DNA of 64,000 nucleotides from Alphaproteobacteria bacterium (GTDB lineage: Bacteria; Pseudomonadota; Alphaproteobacteria; Rhizobiales; Aestuariivirgaceae). The translations under genes and the position numbers were made by a program. The notes under the pieces are model-generated. The model was given only the letters and a program-made list of their open reading frames with translations, was not told where the DNA came from and did not search any database. Positions 35,275 through 44,948 of this stretch are shown in pieces. The stretch is from assembly GCA_024640405.1 (NCBI GenBank), contig JAHEFB010000001.1, positions 62,001 to 126,000 of the forward strand. Direction: 5' to 3'. The first letter of the stretch is position 1. The number at the start of each line of letters is the position of its first letter.

Positions 35275-36017
35275 GCTGTCGGGTGCTTGACAACGAACTG
35301 CATTTCTGGCGGGCTGCCGGTGAACGACCGCAAATATGGTGGCGGGACGATGATGCAGTTTCGGTAACACCGCAACTGGAACATCTTACCCGGATCGTCG
35401 GCAGTGCAGGTATTGAAATCCTGCTGGCAGTCATCCCGGCTAACGCGAACAATGAACTGGCAGCCTACGTAGAACGATTACCGATACTCAAGCCGTGTGT
35501 TCACGGCTGGTCACATACCAACCATGCGCCGGCCCAGGAGAAGAAGTCCGAACTGGGCGCGCACCGGGACATTGACGTGGTTCTGGGTGATGTCGCACGC
35601 GGTCATCAGCGGCTCGAAGAATTGTTCGGCAATGCTGTGTTGCCGGTGCTTGTGCCGCCATGGAACCGGATGCGGGATGACCTTGCGCCGCGATTGCCAG
35701 AGGTTGGCATCAGGGCATTTTCAACCTTTACCCATCACCGATCTGTGCCGGACATGCAGGTAAACACCCATGTGGATGTGATGGACTGGAAAACGCGTGG
35801 CGGTGCTGCCGGCAAGTCGCTTGATGCGGTACAGGTTGAGTTGGCCGCAGCACTGAGTGTTTCCAGGGCCAATGGTTTCTACCCTGTCGGGTTGCTAACC
35901 CACCACCTGGTTCATGACAATGTTGCCTGGACCACGCTTGCCGCCATCGCGGAACATCCGGACTTGAAGTGGGTTACCGTTGAGCAGGCCTTTGCTCACC
36001 CAAGTACCACCAGTTGA
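35271..36017 (+). CDS. NodB-like polysaccharide deacetylase family protein
   Basis: A 248-aa protein with a divergent NodB fold. The metal-site aspartates appear in WWRDDDAVS and the paired histidines in HGWSHTNHA; PPWNRMRDDL supplies the third motif. No signal peptide is seen, so it would act in the cytoplasm, like enzymes that de-N-acetylate lipid-linked or nucleotide-linked sugars. It follows the GT4 gene with a 4-bp overlap and overlaps the convergent cyclase by 22 bp. Confidence 0.8.
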   Translation: MSCRVLDNELHFWRAAGERPQIWWRDDDAVSVTPQLEHLTRIVGSAGIEILLAVIPANANNELAAYVERLPILKPCVHGWSHTNHAPAQEKKSELGAHRDIDVVLGDVARGHQRLEELFGNAVLPVLVPPWNRMRDDLAPRLPEVGIRAFSTFTHHRSVPDMQVNTHVDVMDWKTRGGAAGKSLDAVQVELAAALSVSRANGFYPVGLLTHHLVHDNVAWTTLAAIAEHPDLKWVTVEQAFAHPSTTS

Positions 36018-37375
36018 TCCACTCCGGCGAGAGTTGACTTGCGCTTCCGATGGGCCTTGGTCGGCTGGTAACCTTGCTGAACGGCAATGGCATAGGTATC
36101 AGCGTCAGTCAGGGCGCGGGACCTGGTCGCCTTGTTGTGTTTTTCAAGCTTGGCCGACAAGTTGGCGGCTGAGCCGATCACAGTGAACTCCAGACGCGAG
36201 TCGTCGCCGATTGTACCGAAAACGATGGGCCCGGCTGCGACCGCGGTATTAACCTTCCCGCCACCGAAAATTTTCAGGGTTTCATCGGTATCCCAGGTAT
36301 CTGTTTCAGCGATGATTGCATCAATGGCGCGCATTGCATCTGCTGCGTAGGTTTCGTTCGTCCTTACGGCGCCGAAGGTAGCCATGATGCCGTCGCCCAT
36401 GAACTTGTCGATGGAACCGCCATGGCTCTGGATGATGCCGACGATGCGCTTCTGGTAAGCGATGAGCAGACCCAGCACCTGTTCGGCATCCTTGCCCGAG
36501 GCATAAGCGGTGAAGCCACGTAGATCGACATTCAGGATGGCTGCCTCGACCCGCTTGCCTTTTCCCGGAACGGCGGCTTCATCCGAGTTGCGGATGTCGG
36601 ACGCAACAGCACTGTCAAAATAACGCGACAATTCGTTGGCTGCCTGAGCGTCGGTGGTTGCTTTTACCAGCAGATCATTTGCGCGGGTCAGCGCCACGGC
36701 AATAATGCCTGCCACCATCACTATGGTGATGGTCTTGTCGAATTCGGCGCCCAGCAGAATTTCATTGCCGGTCAGGTATTCGATGTAATTGCGGGTGGTG
36801 CTCATGCCATGAGCAGAAAATACGGCATAGGCAACAAGGGTAAGCCAGCCAATCGCCGCCGCCAGGCCTGAGAAAACAACAAAACGCGCCTGAAACCGCA
36901 AGGCGCGCAAGGCAATGAAAATGAACACATAGAGCAGTGTCGGGGCTTTAAGATAAAACGACGGCGGTTGATCATATTGAATGTGGAAACTCCAGATCAA
37001 AACCATCAAAATCGCGATATCGAAAATAATCGAAAGGTAAACCGCCCAGTTCGGCAACCCGGTGCGGCGGGCCCAGATAAGCCCGACAACATTGAGGGCA
37101 AAGTATATTGCCAGCGCCCACGAAACCGGTGAAAACGCAGTGCCGAAATCCGTTTTGGGTGCCAGCGCGTACAAAATGCCCCAGGTTAAAACAACAACCA
37201 GCTGGATAATTTTGATCAGCACCTCACTGGACTGGTCATGGCGGCTTATTGCAGCTACAACCCTTGCAGACATAGGGCGCGCAGGAATCGCGCCGGGTAC
37301 AACACTTTGAACCTTGCGCCAAAATGATGGTGGCTCAAGTTCTGTGGTTTTGGCGAGATGTTGCGGGGATGACAT
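35996..37375 (-). CDS. Membrane class III adenylate/guanylate cyclase
   Basis: A 459-aa cyclase: six hydrophobic helices between residues about 52 and 231, a short signalling helix, then the catalytic domain. The metal-binding aspartates are Asp284 (LNVDLRGFTAY) and Asp328 (DKFMGDGIMATFG); the C-terminal FTVIGSAANLSAKLEKHNK contains the transition-state Asn/Arg-type region. It would make cAMP (or cGMP) as a homodimer in response to a membrane cue. The nearest effector encoded in the window is the stand-alone cNMP-binding protein at 51462. Confidence 0.93.
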   Translation of the reverse strand: MSSPQHLAKTTELEPPSFWRKVQSVVPGAIPARPMSARVVAAISRHDQSSEVLIKIIQLVVVLTWGILYALAPKTDFGTAFSPVSWALAIYFALNVVGLIWARRTGLPNWAVYLSIIFDIAILMVLIWSFHIQYDQPPSFYLKAPTLLYVFIFIALRALRFQARFVVFSGLAAAIGWLTLVAYAVFSAHGMSTTRNYIEYLTGNEILLGAEFDKTITIVMVAGIIAVALTRANDLLVKATTDAQAANELSRYFDSAVASDIRNSDEAAVPGKGKRVEAAILNVDLRGFTAYASGKDAEQVLGLLIAYQKRIVGIIQSHGGSIDKFMGDGIMATFGAVRTNETYAADAMRAIDAIIAETDTWDTDETLKIFGGGKVNTAVAAGPIVFGTIGDDSRLEFTVIGSAANLSAKLEKHNKATRSRALTDADTYAIAVQQGYQPTKAHRKRKSTLAGVDQLVVLG

Positions 37376-37642
37376 GTATATCCTCCAGGCAGCTGTTTCG
37401 CCTGTTTGATAAGGTTGGACGGCTAATGATCTACACGTTTCCAGGTACCATCAATAGGGCAGATGCATTCAATCTGGTTCACGTCCACTCACAGATGCGC
37501 GCTTGCACTACACCAGGACGTGATTGATGTCGGCAATAAAGGGGTTTTCCACATACAGTCATATACAACAAAAATCTGTATCCCGTTGGCTGCTTGTCGG
37601 CTATCGTGACGAAATTAACGGCGTTTGGCGTAATCGGGTGTC

Positions 37643-39577
37643 ATGAGTTCTTCTGAAGATCTTCTCCGAATCGAAGACCTGCGGATAAATTTTCGCGTGC
37701 ATTCATCGATAATTGAAGCGGTGAAGGGCGTGAGTTTTCGTATCCGTCCGGGTAAGGTGACAGCACTGGTTGGCGAGTCCGGTTCCGGCAAGTCGGTAAT
37801 CGGCCAATCCATCATGGGTATATTGCCGACCGTGGGATCGATTGCCGGTGGATCGATTACCTTCAACGATCCGAATTCCGACGCTGATCCAGTGAATATT
37901 GAAGCACTTCTGCCCAGCGGGCCCGAGATGCGTGAAATGCGCGGCGGACGCATCGCCATGATATTCCAGGAGCCGATGACATCGCTGTCACCATTGCACA
38001 CGATTGGCAATCAGATTGAAGAAGCGCTCCAACTGCACCAGCCGGTGGACCGACAGGCGGCGCGGGCGAAGACTGAAGAAATGCTGGGACTGGTGGGTTT
38101 CCCCAATCCCAAGCGTGCCTACGACATGTACTCGTTTGAGTTGTCCGGCGGCTTGCGTCAACGCGCAATGATTGCGATGGCTTTGATTTGCCGGCCGGCG
38201 CTGTTAATTGCCGATGAACCGACGACGGCACTTGATGTGACCATCCAGGCGCAAATTCTGCAACTGTTGAAAGATCTGCAGCAGCGCTTCAATATGGCGA
38301 TCCTGCTGATCACCCACGATCTTGGTGTCGTCGCCAACATGGCTGACGAGGTGGTGGTGATTTATCACGGTCAGGTTGTCGAAGCAGGGCAGGTATCGCA
38401 TATTTTCCGATCGCCGCAGCATCCGTACCTCAAGGCATTGCTGAATGCGGTCCCGCACTTTGACATGAAGCGCGGCGAACGACTGGTTTCGCTGAGGGAT
38501 GTCAAGGTTGATGCCGCGACTCTACTGAAAGGCCCGGAGGTTCGCGAAGGCAAGGCGAAGCCGGAAAGGATTCGAAAGCCGGCTGACAGCAGCGATGTGC
38601 CGGTGTTGTCAATTCGCAATCTGCAGAAGCGGTTCATGACCAAGAAGTCCGGCTGGTTTTCCAGTAAAGAGGAAAATGTCATAAGGGCAGTCGACGGTGT
38701 CAGTCTGGATATCAGACGCGGTGAATGCCTCGGGTTGGTGGGCGAGAGCGGCTGCGGCAAGACTACAGTGGCGAAGCTGATCATGAGGGCAATTACTCCG
38801 GATGCCGGAGAAATCATCTATTCGGATCATGGTGACGAGCCAATCGATATGGCCAGGGCTAACGCAGCCGAACTCAATACGTTGCGGACCCGTGTTCAGA
38901 TGGTGTTTCAGGATCCGTTTTCTTCTCTAAATCCACGTATGACGGTCTCCAATATTCTTACAGAACCAATGGAGATACACAGTGTCGGCAACGCCGACAG
39001 CCGCCGGGCACATGCTGCAGGACTGATGCAGGCTGTTGGTCTTGATCCGCGTTTTCTGAATCGCTATCCGCACAGTTTCTCAGGCGGTCAGAGGCAGCGT
39101 ATCGGGATCGCTCGAGCATTGGCCCTGAATCCCGGCCTGCTGATTTGCGACGAGCCGGTGTCAGCACTTGATGTTTCGGTGCAGGCGCAAGTGCTGAACC
39201 TGCTCAAGGACCTGCAGCGGCAGCTCAATCTTACCTATCTGTTTGTGTCCCACAATCTGGCAGTCATCGATTATATGGCGGACCGCATCGCGGTGATGTG
39301 CCGGGGGCGTATTGTGGAGATGGCGAGTCGCGAGAACATTTTCCGCGATCCCGTGCATCCATACACCCGGTCGTTACTCGCGGCAGTACCATTTCCTGAT
39401 CTGGACAGGCCGCTGGACTACGATACCCTGTCCCTGTCCGGCGCTTCAGACGATACATTGTGGCCGGAAGTGTTCAAGCGAGAAACCGGTAACGGCGAAA
39501 TGGCGTCCATTGAGGTGAGCGACGGACATATGGTTCTGGCAAATTCGCAAGCCAGTATGAAGGAGCTTCGCACATGA
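37643..39577 (+). CDS. Fused dual ATPase of a peptide-type ABC importer (DppD-DppF like)
   Basis: A 644-aa protein with two complete nucleotide-binding domains. The first has Walker [10 protein letters not shown], signature [10 protein letters not shown] and Walker [13 protein letters not shown]; the second has [23 protein letters not shown] and [12 protein letters not shown]. The oligopeptide-ATPase C-terminal extension ([24 protein letters not shown]) follows each domain. It energises the two permeases encoded downstream. The intergenic 267 bp before it presumably hold divergent promoters for this operon and the cyclase; no site is identified. Confidence 0.96.
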   Translation: MSSSEDLLRIEDLRINFRVHSSIIEAVKGVSFRIRPGKVTALVGESGSGKSVIGQSIMGILPTVGSIAGGSITFNDPNSDADPVNIEALLPSGPEMREMRGGRIAMIFQEPMTSLSPLHTIGNQIEEALQLHQPVDRQAARAKTEEMLGLVGFPNPKRAYDMYSFELSGGLRQRAMIAMALICRPALLIADEPTTALDVTIQAQILQLLKDLQQRFNMAILLITHDLGVVANMADEVVVIYHGQVVEAGQVSHIFRSPQHPYLKALLNAVPHFDMKRGERLVSLRDVKVDAATLLKGPEVREGKAKPERIRKPADSSDVPVLSIRNLQKRFMTKKSGWFSSKEENVIRAVDGVSLDIRRGECLGLVGESGCGKTTVAKLIMRAITPDAGEIIYSDHGDEPIDMARANAAELNTLRTRVQMVFQDPFSSLNPRMTVSNILTEPMEIHSVGNADSRRAHAAGLMQAVGLDPRFLNRYPHSFSGGQRQRIGIARALALNPGLLICDEPVSALDVSVQAQVLNLLKDLQRQLNLTYLFVSHNLAVIDYMADRIAVMCRGRIVEMASRENIFRDPVHPYTRSLLAAVPFPDLDRPLDYDTLSLSGASDDTLWPEVFKRETGNGEMASIEVSDGHMVLANSQASMKELRT

Positions 39578-41493
39578 CAGTTTGCCTTCGCGTTGGACTC
39601 TTGGGGTTGTTTTTGGTGCTGGGATTTCACGCCAGCGCGATGGCGACCACCTACAACGAAACGCCGTATTTCGCACAAATGGTGCAGGAAGGAGAGATTG
39701 ACCCTGTCGAGAAACGCCTCCCCAGGCAGCCAAGAGTGATCGATCTGGAGAAACTTGGTCGTCAGACCGGCAAGCACGGCGGGAACCTGCGGATGCTGAT
39801 GGCACGAAAGAAAGACGTGAGAATGATGGTCTATTACGGCTATTCACGTCTGATCGGTTACGACACCAACTATGAGCTGCAGCCCGATATTCTTGAAAGC
39901 TATGATGTCGAGGATGGCCGCATTTTCACATTTCGTATTCGTGAGGGGCATCGCTGGTCAGATGGTTCGCCGTTCACGACCGAGGATTTCCGTTTCACTT
40001 TTGAAGACGTGATGCTGCACAATAAGCTGCATCGCGGGGGGTTGCCGCAATCGATGCTGGTCAATGGCAAGGGGCCGAAGTTCACGATTGTCGACAGGTA
40101 TACCGTCAAATATGAATGGGATGAGCCAAACCCGAAATTTCTGGCAGCCCTTGCGGCACCTCTGCCGCTGTATATCACCTATCCGTCGCGCTACATGAAA
40201 CAGTTTCATGCAGACCATATTGGCAAAGAAGCGGCCAAGGCTCTGTCGGAGAAACTGAAGTACAAGCATTGGCGCGCCATGTTCATCCGGTTGGGCCGGC
40301 AAAATCGGCCGGAAAATCCTGATCTGCCAACTTTGGAACCATGGCTGAACACGATTGCGCCACCGTCAGAGCAGTTTGTATTTGTACGTAATCCTTACTT
40401 CCACCGGGTCGATGCGCAAGGCAATCAACTGCCGTACATCGATACCATTGAGATGAATATTTCCGCAGCCAACCTGATTCCGCTCAAGACCGGTGCCGGC
40501 GAAAGCGATCTGCAGGGGCGATATATCAGTTTTGAGGATTACACCTTTCTCAAACAGAACGAGCAGCAACAGGCCTATGATGTCCTGCTGTGGAAATCGG
40601 CTGTCGGATCTAAGGTTGCCATCCGGCCCAATCTGAACTTCAAGGACGATGCATGGCGCTCCGTCTTGCAGGATGTGCGCTTCCGTCAGGCCCTGTCACT
40701 TGGCATCAACCGTCATGAAATCAACATGGTGACGTTTTTTGGCCTGGGTCAGGAAGTTGCTGACTCACCGCTCAGGCAAAGCCCGTTGTTCGATGAAAAA
40801 TATGCCAGCGCCTGGGCATCGTTTGACCCGGTTCTGGCCAACAAGCTTCTTGATCAGGCAGGCCTTGAAAAACGTGACGAGGATGGAATTCGGCTGTTGC
40901 CGGGCGGTCAACGGGCAGAACTGATCATAGAAAGCGCCGGTGAGAGCACTGTAGAAACAGACGTATTGCAGCTGATTACCGATCACTGGAAAGAGCTCGG
41001 ATTGAAAGTCTTTACCCGTGCCACCCAGAGGGACATTTTTCGCTCCCGGCTGAAAGCAGGCAATACAATGATGAGTGTCTGGTCCGGCCTCGACAATGCA
41101 TTGCCTCAACCATCAATGTCTCCTGAGGAACTGGCACCCAGTAACGATTCTCAAACCCAATGGCCGCAGTGGGGATTGTACGGCATGACCGGCGGTAAAT
41201 CCGGCACGGAGCCAGATTTGCCCCCTGTAAAGCAATTGATGGCGCTGCTGGGGGAGTGGCAGCAATCCCGCGATGATGAAGCGCGTACGCGGATCTGGCA
41301 ACAAATGCTGGAGATTTATACCGACAGTGTTTTTTCCATCGGAACGGTGAATTCGACATTGCAACCAATCGTTGTCAGCAAGAAAATCCGAAATATGCCA
41401 AAAGAAGAAGTCTACAGTTTCCAGCCCGGCAGTTACTTCGGTGTCTTCATGGTTGACACATTCTGGTTCAAACGCGGCACGGGGAGCGACTGA
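39574..41493 (+). CDS. ABC transporter substrate-binding protein, family 5
   Basis: A 639-aa periplasmic SBP_bac_5 protein with a signal peptide ending HASAMA. It has the family segments FTFRIREGHRWSDGSPFTTEDF and VRFRQALSLGINRHEIN. The length exceeds the 500-550 aa of DppA/OppA and matches the larger class that often binds glycopeptides, oligosaccharides or murein fragments. The start overlaps the ATPase stop as ATGA, an unusual ATPase-first operon order. Confidence 0.93.
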   Translation: MTVCLRVGLLGLFLVLGFHASAMATTYNETPYFAQMVQEGEIDPVEKRLPRQPRVIDLEKLGRQTGKHGGNLRMLMARKKDVRMMVYYGYSRLIGYDTNYELQPDILESYDVEDGRIFTFRIREGHRWSDGSPFTTEDFRFTFEDVMLHNKLHRGGLPQSMLVNGKGPKFTIVDRYTVKYEWDEPNPKFLAALAAPLPLYITYPSRYMKQFHADHIGKEAAKALSEKLKYKHWRAMFIRLGRQNRPENPDLPTLEPWLNTIAPPSEQFVFVRNPYFHRVDAQGNQLPYIDTIEMNISAANLIPLKTGAGESDLQGRYISFEDYTFLKQNEQQQAYDVLLWKSAVGSKVAIRPNLNFKDDAWRSVLQDVRFRQALSLGINRHEINMVTFFGLGQEVADSPLRQSPLFDEKYASAWASFDPVLANKLLDQAGLEKRDEDGIRLLPGGQRAELIIESAGESTVETDVLQLITDHWKELGLKVFTRATQRDIFRSRLKAGNTMMSVWSGLDNALPQPSMSPEELAPSNDSQTQWPQWGLYGMTGGKSGTEPDLPPVKQLMALLGEWQQSRDDEARTRIWQQMLEIYTDSVFSIGTVNSTLQPIVVSKKIRNMPKEEVYSFQPGSYFGVFMVDTFWFKRGTGSD

Positions 41494-41496
41494 ACC

Positions 41497-42495
41497 ATGT
41501 TGAGATACATTGCCTGGCGCATCGCTGTCATGTTCCCCACATTGCTGATTATATCAGCACTGGTTTTCACGATTATAGAATTGCCGCCCGGCGACTATTT
41601 TGAAAGTTACGTTGCCGAACTTCAGGCCCAGGGCGAAAACGTCGACCTTCAGGCGATAGAGCAACTGAAAGTTCAGTACGGTTTCGACAAGCCACCCGTC
41701 GAACGGTATTTCCATTGGGTGTGGGGAATGGTGCAGGGCGACTTCGGTTACTCGTTTGAATACGAGCTTCCCGTAACAGACGTCGTCGGTGACAGGCTCT
41801 GGCTGACCATGCTGGTATCGTTCGTCACGATCATATTTACCTGGGTCATTGCATTTCCGATCGGCATCTATTCAGCTACACATCAGTATTCATGGGGCGA
41901 CTATGGGCTGACATTCGTAGGATTGCTCGGGCTGGCAACGCCCAACTTCCTGTTGGCGCTGGTGTTTCTGTATCTGGCCAATTTGTGGTTCGGGACTTCT
42001 ATCGGCCATTTGATGGATGCCAAGTACTTCAATCAGCCGATGAGTTGGGCCAAAGCCCAGTCAATTCTGGAACACCTTATTATTCCCGTTATCATTATCG
42101 GTACGGCCGGCACAGCCGGTATGATCCGGCGCATTCGCGCCAACCTGCTCGACGAGTTGCAGAAACAGTACGTGACAACGGCGCGAGCCAAAGGCTTGCA
42201 TCCGTTCAAGGCCTTGATGAAGTATCCGTTGCGCATGTCGATGAACTTCTTCATCTCCGACATCGGTTCCATCCTGCCGGCGATTATTTCAGGGGCCGAG
42301 ATCACTGCGATTGTGTTGTCCCTTGAAACCACCGGGCCTCTGCTCATCAGGGCATTGCAGGCGCAGGACATGTATCTGGCAGGGTCGTTTCTGATGTTCC
42401 TGGCTTTCCTGTCGGTCATCGGTGTGTTGATTTCAGATTTCGCGCTGGCCTTGCTTGATCCACGTATCCGGTTGCAGGGGGCTCAGACAAAATGA
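41497..42495 (+). CDS. ABC importer permease (DppB type)
   Basis: A 332-aa inner-membrane permease with six hydrophobic segments. A long periplasmic loop after the first helix contains the typical KVQYGFDKPPVERYFHWV-like stretch. The cytoplasmic coupling helix sequence is RRIRANLLDELQKQYVTTAR followed by AKGLHPFKALMKYPLR. It is the first of the two permeases and begins 3 bp after the binding-protein stop. Confidence 0.95.
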   Translation: MLRYIAWRIAVMFPTLLIISALVFTIIELPPGDYFESYVAELQAQGENVDLQAIEQLKVQYGFDKPPVERYFHWVWGMVQGDFGYSFEYELPVTDVVGDRLWLTMLVSFVTIIFTWVIAFPIGIYSATHQYSWGDYGLTFVGLLGLATPNFLLALVFLYLANLWFGTSIGHLMDAKYFNQPMSWAKAQSILEHLIIPVIIIGTAGTAGMIRRIRANLLDELQKQYVTTARAKGLHPFKALMKYPLRMSMNFFISDIGSILPAIISGAEITAIVLSLETTGPLLIRALQAQDMYLAGSFLMFLAFLSVIGVLISDFALALLDPRIRLQGAQTK

Positions 42496-43673
42496 ATATG
42501 AGCTCACCGCTGCCGCCGCCTGGCCAGGAAATGGGACATTACGTATCCGCTGCGCCGTTTGACGTGATGTCAATCGAGAAGATTTCGCCTGATCAGGAGA
42601 AAATCTACCTGGCGCCGCAGTGGAAACTGATGTGGTGGAAATTCAGGCAACACCGTATTGCGGTGTGGTGCGGTGTGTTTCTGGGTATCTTGTATGCGAC
42701 CATTTTCTTCAGTGAGTTCTTGGCGCCCTACAACATTCAAAGCCGCCACGTGGATCACATCTATTCGCCGCCGCAACGTGTCCATCTGTTCCACGAAGGT
42801 TCATTTGAAGGACCGTTTGTCTATCGGCAAAAATTCACGCTCAACATGCAAACGTTGAAACGAGAGTACACCAAGGATACTGAAACACTGGACAAGATCC
42901 GGTTCTTCTGTACTGGTGACAAGTATTGGTGGTGGGGACTGATTGAGATGGAAACCCATCTGTTTTGCCCCGCCAAAGGTGGCGAGTTGTTCCTGCTTGG
43001 AACCGACCGTCTGGGACGTGACATGTTCTCGCGTATCATGGGCGGTGCCCGTATTTCGCTGACGATCGGCCTGCTTGGCGTCATGGTGAGTTTTGTTCTG
43101 GGCATCGTGATCGGCGGTATGGCGGGATATTATGGCGGCTGGGTCGACATGGTCGTCCAGCGCATGATCGAGGTCTTGCAGTCGTTGCCTTCCATACCGC
43201 TGTGGCTGGCCCTGGCGGCGATTATGCCGGTCACCTGGAGTCCGCTGGTGGTTTACTTCGGCATTACGGTCATACTCGGTTTGCTGGACTGGACAGGACT
43301 GGCCAGAGCGGTGCGTTCGAAGCTGTTTTCACTGCGTGAAGAAGACTATGTGATGGCAGCACAACTTATGGGGGCAAAACCGTCACGCATCATATCGCTG
43401 CATCTGGTGCCCGGTTTCATGTCGCATCTGATCGCGACGGCAACCATCGCAATTCCAACCATGATTCTGGGTGAAACAGCACTTAGCTTCCTGGGACTGG
43501 GGTTGCGTCCGCCGATCACTTCCTGGGGGGTCTTGTTGATTGAAGCTCAAAACATCAATGTGGTGGCGCTGTATCCGTGGCTGATGCTGCCGGTGGTTCC
43601 GGTCGTGCTGGTGATACTGGCGTTTAACTTCCTGGGAGACGGACTGCGCGATGCAGCGGACCCATACAAATAG
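42492..43673 (+). CDS. ABC importer permease (DppC type) with enlarged periplasmic loop
   Basis: A 393-aa permease overlapping the previous gene as ATGA. After a cytoplasmic N-terminus and first helix, a loop of about 110 residues (containing HVDHIYSPPQRVHLFHEGSF and FCTGDKYWWWGLIEME) precedes the usual LLGTDRLGRDMFSRIMGGAR motif. This loop is far longer than in DppC or OppC and likely contacts the oversized binding protein. The EAA coupling region is EEDYVMAAQLMGAKPSRII. Confidence 0.94.
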   Translation: MNMSSPLPPPGQEMGHYVSAAPFDVMSIEKISPDQEKIYLAPQWKLMWWKFRQHRIAVWCGVFLGILYATIFFSEFLAPYNIQSRHVDHIYSPPQRVHLFHEGSFEGPFVYRQKFTLNMQTLKREYTKDTETLDKIRFFCTGDKYWWWGLIEMETHLFCPAKGGELFLLGTDRLGRDMFSRIMGGARISLTIGLLGVMVSFVLGIVIGGMAGYYGGWVDMVVQRMIEVLQSLPSIPLWLALAAIMPVTWSPLVVYFGITVILGLLDWTGLARAVRSKLFSLREEDYVMAAQLMGAKPSRIISLHLVPGFMSHLIATATIAIPTMILGETALSFLGLGLRPPITSWGVLLIEAQNINVVALYPWLMLPVVPVVLVILAFNFLGDGLRDAADPYK

Positions 43674-43718
43674 TGCTCTGGGGGAGTTTGGAACCAATTT
43701 GTTTCTGAGTGAGAACAA

Positions 43719-44930
43719 ATGAAACGTCTCGGGAATGTTCATATCCTGATGTACAGCCACGACACATTCGGGCTGGGTCATCTGCGCCGGTGCCGTGCAA
43801 TTGCGCATTCGCTGGTCGAAAATTTCAAGGGTGTGAGCATCCTGATCATAACGGGATCACAAATTGCCGGCGCATTCAATTTCTCAGCCCGCGTCGACTT
43901 CGTGAAGATCCCGTCAGTCATCAAACTGTACAACGGCGAGTACACATCGATTGACAAACATATCGACCTGACTGAAACGCTGCAAATGCGCCAATCGATC
44001 ATACAGCACACGGCAGAGTCCTTTCAACCCGATATCATGATTGTGGACAAGGAACCGCTTGGCCTGCGTGGTGAAATGCTACCGACCCTGAAATATCTTC
44101 GCGAGCGGGGATGCCGGCTGGTCCTCGGTTTGCGCGACGTGATGGATTCCGCTGAAAAACTCGAGCGGGAATGGCAGCAGACCAATGCCATTCATCACGT
44201 GGAGAAACTCTATGATGATATCTGGGTCTATGGGCCGGAGGAATTCTGGGATCCGCTGAACGGGCTTGAAGTCAGCGATCAGGTGCGTGACAAGATGCTG
44301 TACCTTGGTTTTCTGCGCCGGTCGAGATCATCATCTCAGGTAACTATAAACCGGCCGAAGAAACCCTACCTGCTGGTAACCGGCGGGGGAGGGGGTGACG
44401 GCGCCCGGCTTATGACCCAAGTGCTTGCCGCCTATCAGTCCGGCGCGCATGATCTGCCGCGGGCGTTGCTTGTTCTGGGGCCGCTTATGCCAACCGAAAA
44501 GCGTACTGAAATATTCCGGAAATGCGCTGAGATGCAGGATGTGGATGTCATCGAATTCGACAACAACATGGAGGACCTCATCGAAGGTGCCTCGGCGATT
44601 GTCGGCATGTGCGGCTACAACACGTTTTGCGAAGTATTGTCGTTTAACAAGGCGGCCCTGATTGTGCCGCGTACCAACCCCCGCGAGGAGCAGTTTATTC
44701 GAGCGCACCGGGCTCAGGAGCTAAACCTGGTGGATATGATGCTGCCCAGCGAAGCAGATGATGTTGCTGCTCTGTCGAAGGTGCTGGCAAATCTGCCGGA
44801 GCGCGAGTTGCCGGATGACGCCGGCGGAGGAGAGATGCTGGATGGCCTCGAAACGATCAACGCATTCGTAAGCAAATGGGCTGCAAGTCGTCCGGCAGCT
44901 GACATTTATGCTATTGCCGGTGCAAGCTGA
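43719..44930 (+). CDS. MurG-like glycosyltransferase (COG4671 type)
   Basis: A 403-aa GT-B-fold protein. The N-terminus ILMYSHDTFGLGHLRRCRAI is diagnostic of a predicted glycosyltransferase group related to MurG and UDP-glycosyltransferases; the C-terminal donor half has VTGGGGGDGARLM and a nucleotide-sugar region near VGMCGYNTFCEVLSFNKAAL followed by VPRTNPREEQFIRA. It starts 45 bp after the ABC importer operon. It is similar in layout to the protein encoded at 46190, so two related transferases flank a GT4 enzyme. Confidence 0.85.
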   Translation: MKRLGNVHILMYSHDTFGLGHLRRCRAIAHSLVENFKGVSILIITGSQIAGAFNFSARVDFVKIPSVIKLYNGEYTSIDKHIDLTETLQMRQSIIQHTAESFQPDIMIVDKEPLGLRGEMLPTLKYLRERGCRLVLGLRDVMDSAEKLEREWQQTNAIHHVEKLYDDIWVYGPEEFWDPLNGLEVSDQVRDKMLYLGFLRRSRSSSQVTINRPKKPYLLVTGGGGGDGARLMTQVLAAYQSGAHDLPRALLVLGPLMPTEKRTEIFRKCAEMQDVDVIEFDNNMEDLIEGASAIVGMCGYNTFCEVLSFNKAALIVPRTNPREEQFIRAHRAQELNLVDMMLPSEADDVAALSKVLANLPERELPDDAGGGEMLDGLETINAFVSKWAASRPAADIYAIAGAS

Positions 44931-44948
44931 TCGCGCCTGGAACGTGCC

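Noticed and set aside
37376..37642. Possible small gene or RNA in the cyclase/ABC divergent gap
   Set aside because: No stable hairpin, ribosome site or coding bias was seen; likely only promoters.
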